DNA of 42,882 nucleotides, taken from NCBI RefSeq assembly GCF_009712475.1, contig NZ_VCJO01000026.1, forward strand, positions 1-42,882, in the 5' to 3' direction. Each line of letters opens with the position of its first letter. Position 1 is the stretch's first letter. A program made the translations under genes and the position numbers. The notes under the pieces are model-generated. The model was not told the DNA's origin. It saw only the letters and a program-made list of their open reading frames with translations, and made no database searches. Source of the DNA: Micromonospora sp. CP22 (GTDB lineage Bacteria; Actinomycetota; Actinomycetes; Mycobacteriales; Micromonosporaceae). Shown here piece after piece: positions 13,434 to 22,149 of this stretch.

Positions 13434-15251
13434 GTGCCCACCTCCCCGTCCGTGGCGTCCGCGCCCGCTTCGCCGTCGCCCTCCCGGGTCGCCCACCGCC
13501 GCACCGACCTGATCGTCGTGCTGGTGGCGTTGGCGCTCTCCGTCTGGGTGACCAGCGGGCTCTGGATCGACCCGAACGGGCGGGCGATCACCGTCAACTC
13601 CAGCGACCAGGCACTGTTCGAGTGGCTGCTGGCCTTCGGCGGGCACGCGGTCACCCATGGGGACAACCCCCTCTTCACCTATCTGATCAACGTGCCGGAC
13701 GGGGTGAACCTCGCGGTCAACACCTCGATCACGGTGTACGCGGTGGTCTTCGCCCCGCTGACGTACCTGATCGGGCCGCCGGCCACCTTCCTGGTGATCC
13801 TCACCCTCAACCTGGCCGCCACCGCCGTCGCCTGGTACTGGCTGCTCTCCCGACACCTGGTCCGCAGCCCGCTCGCCGCCGCCGTCGGTGGACTGTTCAT
13901 CGGCTTCTCCCCGGGGATGGTCTCGCACGCCAACGCCCACCTGAACTGGACCGCCGGCTGGCTGGTGCCGCTGCTGGTGTGGCGGCTGTTCGCGCTGCGC
14001 CGCCCCGGCCACCGGGTGCGCGACGGCGCCATCCTCGGCGTACTCGTCGCGGTCGCCTTCTCGATCGCCGCCGAGGGCCTCTTCTTCACCGCGCTGGCGC
14101 TCGCCCTCTTCGTCGCCGTCTGGGCGCTGCACCCGGCCAACCGCGCCGAGGCCCGTGCCGTACTGCCGGAGTTCCTGCAAGGGCTGGCGGTGACCGCGGT
14201 GGTGGCTGGCGTGCTGCTGTCCTACCCGCTGTGGCTGCACTTCGCCGGGCCGCAGCGGTTCCACGGCACCGGCTTCGACGCCGTCATCCACTCCGAGGAC
14301 ATCGCGGCCTACGCCGCCTACCCGCGCCGCTCGCTGGCGGGCGAGGCCGGCTTCGGCACCTCGCTGGCGCCGAATCCCACCGAGGAGAACTCCTTCTTCG
14401 GGCTGCCACTGCTGGTGCTCGCCGTCGGCTGTTTCGTACTGCTGTGGCGCACCGGTGACGCCCGTCGACGGGCGACCCTGTGGGCCCTCGGCATCGTCGC
14501 GGTGGTCTTCGCCGCGCTCTCCTTCGGGCCGGTGGCCACCGTCAACGGGCGGCGCACCGACCTGCCGATGCCGTTCGACCTGCTCGGCCACCTGCCGGTG
14601 GTGAACGCCGCGCTGCCCGCCCGGTTCGCGCTGGTGGTGACGCCGGTGGTCGGCCTGCTACTGGCGTACGCGGTGGACCAGCTCCGTCGACGTCCACCGT
14701 CCCGCCCGGCGGCGGTGGCCTGGACGCTCGGCTTCGCGGTGGCCCTGGCACCGCTGTTCCCCACCCCGCTGCTGACCAGCGAACGTGAGCCGATCCCCCG
14801 CTTCATCACCTCCGGTGCCTGGCGGGACCACGTCTCCCCGGGTGGGGTGCTGACCCCCGCGCCGCTCGCCCTGGACGTCTACCCCGACGGTCAGCGCTGG
14901 CAGGCGTACGCGTTGGCGAACCGGCAGGGCGAGTTCGCCATCCCGTCCGGGTTCTTCCTCGGCCCCGGCGGACCCGACGACCGGGGCCGCATCGGCCCGG
15001 TGCCGCGCCCGTTCGGCGCGCTGCTGGACCAGGCCGCCCGTACCGGGCTGCCGCCGATCGTCACCGAGGGCACCCGCGAGGAGGTCCGGGCCGACCTGGA
15101 GCACTGGCGGATCGAGACCGTCGTCCTCGCCGACGAGGTGCACGGGGCCAAATGGCCGGTCGACGAGGACGCCATCCGCCGCACCCTGATCCTGCTCTTC
15201 GGCGAGCCGGAACGGGTCGAGGACGTCTGGGTGTGGCACGTCCGCCGGTGA
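13434..15251 (+). CDS. Multi-pass membrane protein, possible GT-C type glycosyltransferase
   Basis: This 605-aa protein has a short Ser/Pro-rich cytoplasmic start, then about 11 hydrophobic segments between residues 25 and 450, and a C-terminal soluble domain of about 150 residues. The first loop after TM1 contains acidic and His residues (GLWIDPNG, NSSDQALFEW, GHAVTHGDNP), and a later loop has GFSPGMVSHANAHLNW. This resembles the GT-C or DUF2079-like group of lipid-linked sugar transferases, but no defining motif lets me name the family. The GTG at 13434 follows a TAACGT -10 by 7 nt. lipB starts 47 bp downstream with its own promoter. Confidence 0.75.
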   Translation: MPTSPSVASAPASPSPSRVAHRRTDLIVVLVALALSVWVTSGLWIDPNGRAITVNSSDQALFEWLLAFGGHAVTHGDNPLFTYLINVPDGVNLAVNTSITVYAVVFAPLTYLIGPPATFLVILTLNLAATAVAWYWLLSRHLVRSPLAAAVGGLFIGFSPGMVSHANAHLNWTAGWLVPLLVWRLFALRRPGHRVRDGAILGVLVAVAFSIAAEGLFFTALALALFVAVWALHPANRAEARAVLPEFLQGLAVTAVVAGVLLSYPLWLHFAGPQRFHGTGFDAVIHSEDIAAYAAYPRRSLAGEAGFGTSLAPNPTEENSFFGLPLLVLAVGCFVLLWRTGDARRRATLWALGIVAVVFAALSFGPVATVNGRRTDLPMPFDLLGHLPVVNAALPARFALVVTPVVGLLLAYAVDQLRRRPPSRPAAVAWTLGFAVALAPLFPTPLLTSEREPIPRFITSGAWRDHVSPGGVLTPAPLALDVYPDGQRWQAYALANRQGEFAIPSGFFLGPGGPDDRGRIGPVPRPFGALLDQAARTGLPPIVTEGTREEVRADLEHWRIETVVLADEVHGAKWPVDEDAIRRTLILLFGEPERVEDVWVWHVRR

Positions 15252-15286
15252 CCCGGCTCACCCCAGGTGACCAGCGAGTACGGGTC

Positions 15287-15292
15287 TAGGCT
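15287..15292 (+). promoter_or_regulatory. -10 element of lipB (leaderless)
   Basis: TAGGCT lies 6 nt before the lipB GTG. The same hexamer at nearly the same distance precedes lipA. Confidence 0.55.
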
Positions 15293-15298
15293 GAAATC

Positions 15299-15940
15299 GT
15301 GACCGTGACGACTTCCGGCCTGACGGCCGTACGCGCCGGTGTCCTCGAATACACCGCCGCCTGGGACGAACAGCGCCGCCTGCACGAGGCGGTGGTGACC
15401 GGCGAGCAGGGCGACACCGTCCTGTTGCTGGAGCACCCGAGCGTCTACACCGCCGGCAAGCGCACCGAACCGTGGGACCGCCCGATGGACGGCACCCCGG
15501 TGGTCGACGTGGACCGGGGCGGCAAGATCACCTGGCACGGTCCCGGGCAGCTGGTGGGGTACCCGATCCTGCGCCTGCCCGACCCGGTCGACGTGGTCGC
15601 GTACGTGCGGCGGGTCGAGCAGTTGCTCATCGACGTCTGCGCCGAGTTCGGCCTGGCCACCGGCCGGGTCGAGGGGCGCAGCGGGGTCTGGGTGCCGGCC
15701 GACGAGCGGGGCCCGGAACGCAAGGTCGCGGCGATCGGCATCCGGGTCGCCCGGGGCGTCACCCTGCACGGCTTCTCCGTCAACTGTGACTGCGACCTGG
15801 CGTACTTCGACCGGATCGTGCCGTGCGGCATCCGCGACGCAGGCGTCACCTCCCTCACCGCCGAACTGGGCCGCCCCGTCACCGTCGCCGACGTCCTCCC
15901 CGTGGTCGAACGCCACCTCCCCACCATCACCGCCACCTGA
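15299..15940 (+). CDS. lipB: Octanoyl-[acyl carrier protein]:protein transferase LipB
   Basis: This 213-aa enzyme moves octanoate from acyl carrier protein to the lipoyl domains of the 2-oxoacid dehydrogenases and GcvH, the first step of lipoate synthesis. The sequence shows LLLEHPSVYTAGKR, the conserved GGKITWHGPGQLVGYPI, Lys142 in KVAAIGIRV, and catalytic Cys176 in VPCGI. These correspond to Lys135 and Cys169 of the E. coli enzyme. Length is normal. It begins with GTG 6 nt after TAGGCT and lacks a Shine-Dalgarno, so its mRNA is probably leaderless. lipA lies 1.6 kb downstream on the same strand, separated by a palindrome, an inverted synthetase relic and a 52-bp element. Confidence 0.96.
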   Translation: MTVTTSGLTAVRAGVLEYTAAWDEQRRLHEAVVTGEQGDTVLLLEHPSVYTAGKRTEPWDRPMDGTPVVDVDRGGKITWHGPGQLVGYPILRLPDPVDVVAYVRRVEQLLIDVCAEFGLATGRVEGRSGVWVPADERGPERKVAAIGIRVARGVTLHGFSVNCDCDLAYFDRIVPCGIRDAGVTSLTAELGRPVTVADVLPVVERHLPTITAT

Positions 15941-15958
15941 CCTCCCGGTCTGCACCGC

Positions 15959-16018
15959 GTTGATCAAGAGGTTTGCGTCAGGAATCGCGCTGTCGCTGAC
16001 GCAAACCTCTTGGTCAAC
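15959..16018. repeat. 60-bp palindromic element, GTTGATCAAGA family, copy 1
   Basis: GTTGATCAAGAGGTTTGCGT at the left end is mirrored by ACGCAAACCTCTTGGTCAAC at the right, with one G-T pair. The core is TCAGGAATCGCGCTGTCGCTG. The core is nearly identical to the copy at 40523-40582. The right end runs into the truncated synthetase reading frame, where it encodes VDQEV. Confidence 0.85.
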
Positions 16019-16036
16019 TCCTGGTGCCAGGGGGTC

Positions 16037-17194
16037 GTGCGGGGGCATGCCGTGGCGGAAGGCGTCGACGTAGCCCGCGTACGGGTCGAGTGGCTCGCCG
16101 TGGGCGGCCAGGTAGTCGGCGTGGCGGTGCAGCCGCTGCCCGCCGGTGACCAGTTCCAGACCCCGGAACAGCAGGTCGAAGCCGTTGGAATAGCCCGGCC
16201 GCGCCGGGTCCGGGTGGGTGTAGAAGGGTCGCTTCGCCATCGGGTACCCGGTGACGAAGACGAACTCCGAGCCGTGTTCCCGCCGCGCCCACTCACCCAA
16301 CGCCCGTTCGTGCGCGGGTGCCAGGTCCGGTTCGTCGACGGGAACACCGGCGATCCGCACCGCCTCGGTGAAGTGGGCTTCCGGAATCTGCGCCGGTCTC
16401 ACGCCGAGGGTGGCCAGTGCGGCACCGGCCCGGTCCGCGACGGCGTCCAGCATCCCGGCCAGGGTGTCCCGCAGGATCGCCATCACGTCCCGATGGTCGG
16501 ATATGAAGCCGAGCTCGACGTCGAGTGAGGTGTACTGCGCCAGATGCCGCACGGTGTCGTGTGGTTCGGCACGGAACACCGGCCCGACCTCGTACACCCG
16601 CTCGAAGACCCCGACCATGAGCTGCTTGTAGAACTGCGGTGACTGAGCCAGGTACGCGGGCCGACCGAACCAGTCCAGGGCGAAGACGTTCGCCCCGCTC
16701 TCGGTGGACGAGGCGACCACCTTCGGCGTGTGGATCTCCACGAACCGCCGGGCGTCCAGCGAGGCGCGGAAACCCGCCACCGCCGCCGCCGAGATCCGCA
16801 ACGCCGCCGAGCGGGTCGGGTGACGCAGCGCCACGGGCGCGTGGTCGAGTTGGGTGGGCAGGCTGGCGGTGAGGGTGGGCCGGTACAGGTCGAACGGCGG
16901 CGGTGCGGCAGGCGGGCCGAGTGGGCGTACGGTCGGGGCGGTCAGCTCGACCCCGGCGGGCGCGGCCGGGTTCGTGGCCACGGTGGCCACCACCTCGACC
17001 ACCGACTCCTCGGGCAGCGTCTCGATCTCGGCGCGTACCGCCGGGTCGGTGACCACGACCTGCGCGAGGCCGGCGGCGTCCCGGACGATCAGGAAGGCCA
17101 CCGACTTGAGCAGTCGGCGGCGGTGGACCCAGCCGCCGATCCGGACGGTACCGCCGGTGTGCCGGGTGAGCTGGTCGGACAGGATGCGTTGCAT
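16037..17194 (-). pseudogene. 3'-truncated class II aspartate (Asp/Asn)-tRNA ligase
   Basis: From the ATG at 17194 (Shine-Dalgarno GAGGAGG 5 nt upstream) about 386 codons read as a short, archaeal-type AspRS. The OB-fold anticodon-binding part has MQRILSDQL and GGWVHRRRLLKSVAFLIVRD. The catalytic core has QSPQFYKQLM, motif 2 region VFRAEPHDT, and FVFVTGYPMAKRPFYTH. It stops matching after DAFRHGMPPH. The expected GGFxxGLER of motif 3, which binds ATP, and about 40 final residues are missing. In their place the frame runs through the 60-bp palindrome and on antisense to lipB without meeting a stop. Short AspRS enzymes of this kind usually charge both tRNA-Asp and tRNA-Asn. A T-box precedes the gene. 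It is called a pseudogene because motif 3 is essential. Confidence 0.75.
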
Positions 17195-17198
17195 GGCT

Positions 17199-17340
17199 AC
17201 CTCCTCGATCAATCGCAACGCGATCCCCGGGAGGTGTGGGCGAGCGGGAACCTCGCGATGCCACCACACCTTCGCTCCCGCCGCAGCGGAAGCCTCGTTC
17301 GTCGCCTTTTCACCGGGGCCAGCCGGGCGGGCTCTACTGA
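17199..17340 (-). promoter_or_regulatory. Translational T-box riboswitch before the Asp-tRNA ligase relic
   Basis: Read on the minus strand, GGTGTGG (17270-17264) pairs with CCACACC (17239-17233) as helix A1. The 7-nt bulge TGGCATC (17263-17257) follows, one base from the T-box consensus TGGNACC. GCGAG (17256-17252) pairs with CTCGC (17244-17240) as helix A2, with a 7-nt loop. ACCTCC (17235-17230) can instead pair with GGAGGT (17204-17199), the Shine-Dalgarno of the synthetase, giving the sequestered OFF state. TGGC in the bulge fits tRNAs ending in GCCA, as tRNA-Asp and tRNA-Asn do. Upstream, ACGAACGA near 17302 could be the specifier loop; it holds AAC and overlaps GAC, so the amino acid cannot be fixed. 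Confidence 0.72.
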
Positions 17341-17348
17341 GCACCGGT

Positions 17349-17400
17349 GTTAAGAAGGGGCCCTTCCTCTACCGGAGGCGTTAAAAGGGTGCCCTTCCTT
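17349..17400. repeat. 52-bp GTTAA/AAGGG dispersed element, copy 2
   Basis: Half-units GTTAAGAAGGGGCCCTTCCT and GTTAAAAGGGTGCCCTTCCTT are separated by 11 bp. It lies between the T-box leader and the lipA promoter region, which diverge. Confidence 0.8.
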
Positions 17401-17520
17401 TCACGGGGGGCTGTTCGCCGTCGTTGTGTTACCCGTTTGTCCGGTCCTCGGTGTCCGGCGTCACAGGATTTGCGGGGTGACGGCGGTCGCCCGCAGTTCA
17501 TCGACAGCCACCGTCCGGCG

Positions 17521-17526
17521 TAGGCT
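17521..17526 (+). promoter_or_regulatory. -10 element of lipA (leaderless)
   Basis: TAGGCT lies 7 nt before the GTG chosen as the lipA start. The match to the lipB promoter supports this start over longer in-frame alternatives at 17426 and after. Confidence 0.55.
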
Positions 17527-17533
17527 CGTTTTT

Positions 17534-18526
17534 GTGACGATCGAGCACTCCGCGCCGACGACCGGCCAGGCCGCGAGTTCCGCGACTCCCGCCCCCGAGG
17601 GGCGGCGACTGCTGCGAATCGAGGCCCGCAACGCCGAGACGCCGATCGAGCGCAAACCGCCATGGATCAAGGTCAAGGCCAAGATGGGCCCGGAGTACAC
17701 CGAGCTGCGCGGGCTGGTCGCCCGCGAGGGGCTGCACACGGTGTGCCAGGAGGCCGGTTGCCCCAACATCTACGAGTGTTGGGAGGACCGCGAAGCCACC
17801 TTCCTCATCGGCGGTGACCAGTGCACCCGCCGCTGCGACTTCTGCCAGATCGACACCGGCAAGCCGGCCGAGTTCGACGCCGACGAGCCGCGCCGGGTCG
17901 CCGAGTCGGTGGTCTCGATGGGCCTGCGGTACGCCACGATCACCGGTGTCGCCCGTGACGACCTGCCCGACGGCGGCGCCTGGCTCTACGCCGAGACCGT
18001 CCGGCAGATCCACGCTCTCCAGCCCGGTTGCGGTGTCGAGCTGCTGATTCCGGACTTCAACGCGGTGCCCGAACAGCTCGCCGAGGTCTTCGGCGCCCGG
18101 CCCGAGGTGCTCGCGCACAACGTCGAGACGGTCCCCCGGATCTTCAAGCGGATCCGGCCGGCCTTCCGCTACGAGCGGTCCCTGGACGTCATCCGGCAGG
18201 CCCGCGCCGACGGTCTGGTCACCAAGAGCAACCTGATCCTGGGGCTGGGCGAGGAGCGGGCCGAGATCTCCCAGGCGCTGCGGGACCTGCACGACGCCGG
18301 CTGCGAGCTGATCACCATCACCCAGTACCTGCGCCCCTCCTCCCGACACCACCCGGTGGAACGCTGGGTCAAGCCGGAGGAGTTCGTCGAGCTGCGCGAG
18401 GAGGCCGAGGAGATCGGCTTCGCGGGTGTGATGAGCGGTCCGCTGGTGCGCTCGTCGTACCGCGCCGGTCGCCTCTACCAGCAGGCCCTCGCCGCCCGCG
18501 AGACCGTGGCCGCGGCCACCCGCTAA
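17534..18526 (+). CDS. lipA: Lipoyl synthase LipA
   Basis: This 330-aa radical SAM enzyme inserts two sulfurs into octanoyl groups placed by LipB, completing lipoate on E2 and GcvH proteins. The auxiliary cluster ligands are Cys71, Cys76 and Cys82 (CX4CX5C, in CQEAGCPNIYECW). The radical SAM cluster ligands are Cys97, Cys101 and Cys104 (CTRRCDFC), and RSSYRAG near the end supplies the fourth ligand of the auxiliary cluster. The GTG at 17534 is chosen because TAGGCT lies 7 nt upstream and the protein then begins VTIEHSAP. The N-terminal 30 residues before LLRIEARNAETPIE are variable. Normal length for actinobacteria. Confidence 0.97.
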   Translation: MTIEHSAPTTGQAASSATPAPEGRRLLRIEARNAETPIERKPPWIKVKAKMGPEYTELRGLVAREGLHTVCQEAGCPNIYECWEDREATFLIGGDQCTRRCDFCQIDTGKPAEFDADEPRRVAESVVSMGLRYATITGVARDDLPDGGAWLYAETVRQIHALQPGCGVELLIPDFNAVPEQLAEVFGARPEVLAHNVETVPRIFKRIRPAFRYERSLDVIRQARADGLVTKSNLILGLGEERAEISQALRDLHDAGCELITITQYLRPSSRHHPVERWVKPEEFVELREEAEEIGFAGVMSGPLVRSSYRAGRLYQQALAARETVAAATR

Positions 18527-18661
18527 ACCCTCCGGGCTTCGTGCGGCATTTGTGCCCTATGGGTACGACCGCAGACCACGTGATCGGCGGAGTCGGCGGG
18601 TGGTGCGGTGTCTGCCTGGCCGTCGAGTCGGGCGCGGATCAACGGTGCGGCGGGCGACCAC

Positions 18662-18667
18662 TAGACT
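18662..18667 (+). promoter_or_regulatory. -10 element of the DUF4191 gene (leaderless)
   Basis: TAGACT lies 7 nt before the ATG at 18675, and no Shine-Dalgarno is seen. Confidence 0.5.
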
Positions 18668-18674
18668 CGACGGC

Positions 18675-19364
18675 ATGGCAAAGCCCCAGGAGAAGGTCTC
18701 GTTCGGCCAGCGGCTGAAGCAGATCGGATTGGTGTTCCGGTTCACCGCCAAGCAGGACAAGTGGTTCGCGCCCTTGGCCACTGGTGCGGTGCTGATTCCG
18801 CTCGCGCTGACCGTGGTCGCGATCGTGTTCTGGGGCTGGCTCTGGTTGCCGCTGGGCATCCTGTTCACCCTGCTCTGCCTGTTGATCGTGCTCAATCTTC
18901 GCTCCAACCGGGCGATGATGAACGCGGCCGAGGGGCAGCCGGGCGCCGCCGCGCAGATCATGGAGAACATGCGTGGTGACTGGCGGGTCTCCCCGGCGGT
19001 CAGCTCGACCACGCAGATGGACATGGTGCACCTGGTCATCGGCCGACCTGGCGTGATCCTGTTGGCGGAGGGCAACCCACAACGGATTCGCGGGCTGCTC
19101 GGCCAGGAGAAGCGTCGGCTGGCGAAGGTGATCGGCAACGCCCCGCTCTACGACTACGTCATCGGGCAGAACGAGGGCGAGCTGCCGATCCGCAAGCTGC
19201 GGATGACGCTGATGCGGCTGCCCCGCAACCTCAGTGGCAAGGACGTCAACGCCCTGGACAAGCGACTCAAGGCGCTCACCGCCCGGCCGCAGATGCCCAA
19301 GGGCGCCATCCCCAAGAACCTCCGCCCGCCGCGCGGGGCGTTCCGCCAGATGCGCGGTCGCTGA
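18675..19364 (+). CDS. DUF4191 family membrane protein
   Basis: This 229-aa protein opens MAKPQEKVSFGQRLKQIGLVF, then has two hydrophobic helices (about residues 36-75, PLATGAVLIPLALTVVAIV and LWLPLGILFTLLCLLIVLN). A soluble part follows with RGDWRVSPAVSSTTQMDMVHLVIGRPGVILL and GEGNPQRI-like text, and a basic tail. This is the DUF4191 family, which in Streptomyces and mycobacteria sits next to lipA and glnA, as here. Its role is unknown. The soluble domain is probably cytoplasmic, judged by basic residues after the second helix. The transcript appears leaderless. Confidence 0.88.
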   Translation: MAKPQEKVSFGQRLKQIGLVFRFTAKQDKWFAPLATGAVLIPLALTVVAIVFWGWLWLPLGILFTLLCLLIVLNLRSNRAMMNAAEGQPGAAAQIMENMRGDWRVSPAVSSTTQMDMVHLVIGRPGVILLAEGNPQRIRGLLGQEKRRLAKVIGNAPLYDYVIGQNEGELPIRKLRMTLMRLPRNLSGKDVNALDKRLKALTARPQMPKGAIPKNLRPPRGAFRQMRGR

Positions 19365-19405
19365 CCCGCTGCCCGCACCCGCCGCGCGGGTCAGCGCGGC
19401 GCGGG

Positions 19406-19521
19406 TCAGCGCGGATGTCGCGATCAGCACGGCAGGTGACGCGGGTCAGCGCGGCGCGGGAGTTCCCGGATCAGCGCGGATGTCGCGATCAGCACGGCAG
19501 GTGGCGCGGGTCAGCGCGGCG
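19406..19521. repeat. Direct repeat of about 51 bp, two copies, in a gene-free gap
   Basis: The stretch beginning TCAGCGCGGATGTCGCGATC occurs at 19406-19456 and 19471-19521 with one mismatch. Extra GCGCGGGTCAGCGCGG fragments flank both copies. It fills the gap between the convergent DUF4191 and RDD genes; no gene is visible in it. Confidence 0.75.
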
Positions 19522-19531
19522 GATGCCTCGG

Positions 19532-19930
19532 TCAGCGCGGTGCGGGGGTGACGACCGAGCCGGTGAGACGGTCGTGCAGACCACGTCGGTGCTGGTCCAT
19601 CAGTAAGGCGGGCACGACCAGGGCGAGCAGCACCCCACGCAGCAGCGCCCGGGGCAGGCCGATCCGCCCACCGTCGGACCAGTCGACGCAACGGATCCGG
19701 GTCAGGTACATGCCGGGGGTCTGGGCGAACAGGCCCAGGAAGACGCAGTACAGCAGGATCAACACCAGCACGGGGGCCCAGGCGTCCCGAGTCGGGCTGG
19801 CGAACAGGCCCGACGCGAGCAGGCAGAGGATCCAGTCGACGACCAGCGCCCCGAATCGGCGGCCGAGATCGGCCGGGGCGAAGTCGGGGTCCGTGGCGGG
19901 CGGCGGCGAGGGAGACGGCTGGGTGGTCAC
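19532..19930 (-). CDS. RDD family membrane protein
   Basis: This 132-aa protein begins VTTQPSPSPPPATDPD, a Pro-rich cytoplasmic lead, then LGRRFGALVVDWILCLLASGL (an R..A..VD pattern typical of RDD proteins). It has three hydrophobic helices and ends with RRGLHDRLTGSVVTPAPR, the conserved HDR motif. The RDD family name refers to the Arg and two Asp positions. Function is unknown, though transport roles have been proposed for some. The GTG at 19930 is 7 nt after TAGGCT on the minus strand, so longer forms starting near 20068 are not used. Confidence 0.9.
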   Translation of the reverse strand: MTTQPSPSPPPATDPDFAPADLGRRFGALVVDWILCLLASGLFASPTRDAWAPVLVLILLYCVFLGLFAQTPGMYLTRIRCVDWSDGGRIGLPRALLRGVLLALVVPALLMDQHRRGLHDRLTGSVVTPAPR

Positions 19931-19937
19931 CCGGACG

Positions 19938-19943
19938 AGCCTA
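19938..19943 (-). promoter_or_regulatory. -10 element of the RDD gene (leaderless)
   Basis: On the minus strand TAGGCT lies 7 nt before the GTG at 19930. It is the third use of this exact hexamer within 5 kb. Confidence 0.5.
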
Positions 19944-20171
19944 GTGCGACGTCGGACGGCCTGGACCGAGCCCCGTGGCGAGTGCGCCGACCTGACCGGA
20001 GGGTGCGCACGCGCCGACCGGCTGACCAGCGGGGGTACGCCCGGAGGCGAGCAGACGCGTGGCGTCAAAAAGGACCATTCTCATCAAGCTTCACTACACT
20101 GGCACAGCCGGACCCGTTTCCTCGGGTTGAGGTGTCCGGGCCAGGCACCGGGGCGTCCCAACGCGAGTGAC

Positions 20172-20209
20172 GTAACACGGCAGAAACACTGGAGACATGG
20201 CCGGGCAAC
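20172..20209 (+). promoter_or_regulatory. GlnR-type operator upstream of glnA
   Basis: The pattern is GTAAC, 6 nt, GAAAC, 6 nt, GACAT, 6 nt, GCAAC. This follows the actinomycete GlnR box (gTnAC-n6-GaAAC repeated twice) with exact 6-nt spacing. It ends 57 bp before the glnA GTG, and a possible -10 (TAGCTA) lies at 20237-20242. The rest of 19944-20266 has no gene. Confidence 0.7.
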
Positions 20210-20266
20210 GGCACGGCCATAGCGTCGCCAAAAGCTTAGCTATCCGTGGACGTGCCAGGAGGACGA

Positions 20267-21691
<1,425 letters not shown>

Positions 21692-21704
21692 TTCCACTCA
21701 GCAT

Positions 21705-21744
21705 CGTTCGGGCCGGCTCCGCGTTCGCGGGGTCGGCCCGAACG
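21705..21744 (+). terminator. Terminator of glnA
   Basis: CGTTCGGGCCG (21705-21715) pairs with CGGCCCGAACG (21734-21744). The inner bases CTCCGCG and CGCGGGG extend the pairing. It begins 14 bp after the glnA stop. Confidence 0.65.
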
Positions 21745-21777
21745 CATTGACGGGCCACCCAATAGCTTCGCGTCCGA

Positions 21778-21783
21778 TATATT
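21778..21783 (+). promoter_or_regulatory. -10 element of the PadR gene (leaderless)
   Basis: TATATT, the best -10 match in the window, lies 6 nt before the GTG at 21790. No Shine-Dalgarno is present. Confidence 0.6.
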
Positions 21784-21789
21784 CAGCGC

Positions 21790-22149
21790 GTGGATACACC
21801 GCTGCGCGAACCCACCTTCCTCATCCTGACCGCGCTCGCCCGCGAGCCCATGCACGGCTACGCGATCATTGGCGAGGTCGCGGCCCTCTCCGACGGGCGG
21901 CTGTCGCTACGCCCCGGCACCCTCTACGGCGCGCTGGACCGGCTCACCGACGCCGGTCTGGTCGAACTCGACCGGGAGGAGACCGTCGACGGGCGGCTGC
22001 GCCGCTACTACCGCCTCTCCCCCTCCGGAGACGCCACGCTCGCCGCCGAGACCGAACGGCTGCGCCGCAACGTCGAGGCCGCCACCGCACGGCTACGCGC
22101 CCGCTCGGCACGACCGCTCGTCCTGCGTACCGCCGGAGGTCTGGCATGA
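21790..22149 (+). CDS. PadR-family transcriptional regulator
   Basis: This 119-aa protein is a PadR winged helix: REPTFLILTALAREPMHGYAI is the first helices with the conserved HGY, then LRPGTLYGALDRLTDAGLVEL is the recognition region, and RRYYRLSPSGDATL the wing. PadR proteins usually repress the gene they are cotranscribed with. Here the stop overlaps (ATGA, 22146-22149) the start of a membrane protein gene, so the two form one coupled unit. The operator is probably near the TATATT promoter, but no clear dyad is seen. Confidence 0.94.
   Translation: MDTPLREPTFLILTALAREPMHGYAIIGEVAALSDGRLSLRPGTLYGALDRLTDAGLVELDREETVDGRLRRYYRLSPSGDATLAAETERLRRNVEAATARLRARSARPLVLRTAGGLA

Noticed and set aside
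14891..17344. One 817-codon minus-strand ORF from before the synthetase start across lipB
   Set aside because: Only the part 16037-17194 resembles a protein family. The rest is antisense to lipB and to the 13434 gene and stays open because of high GC at third positions.
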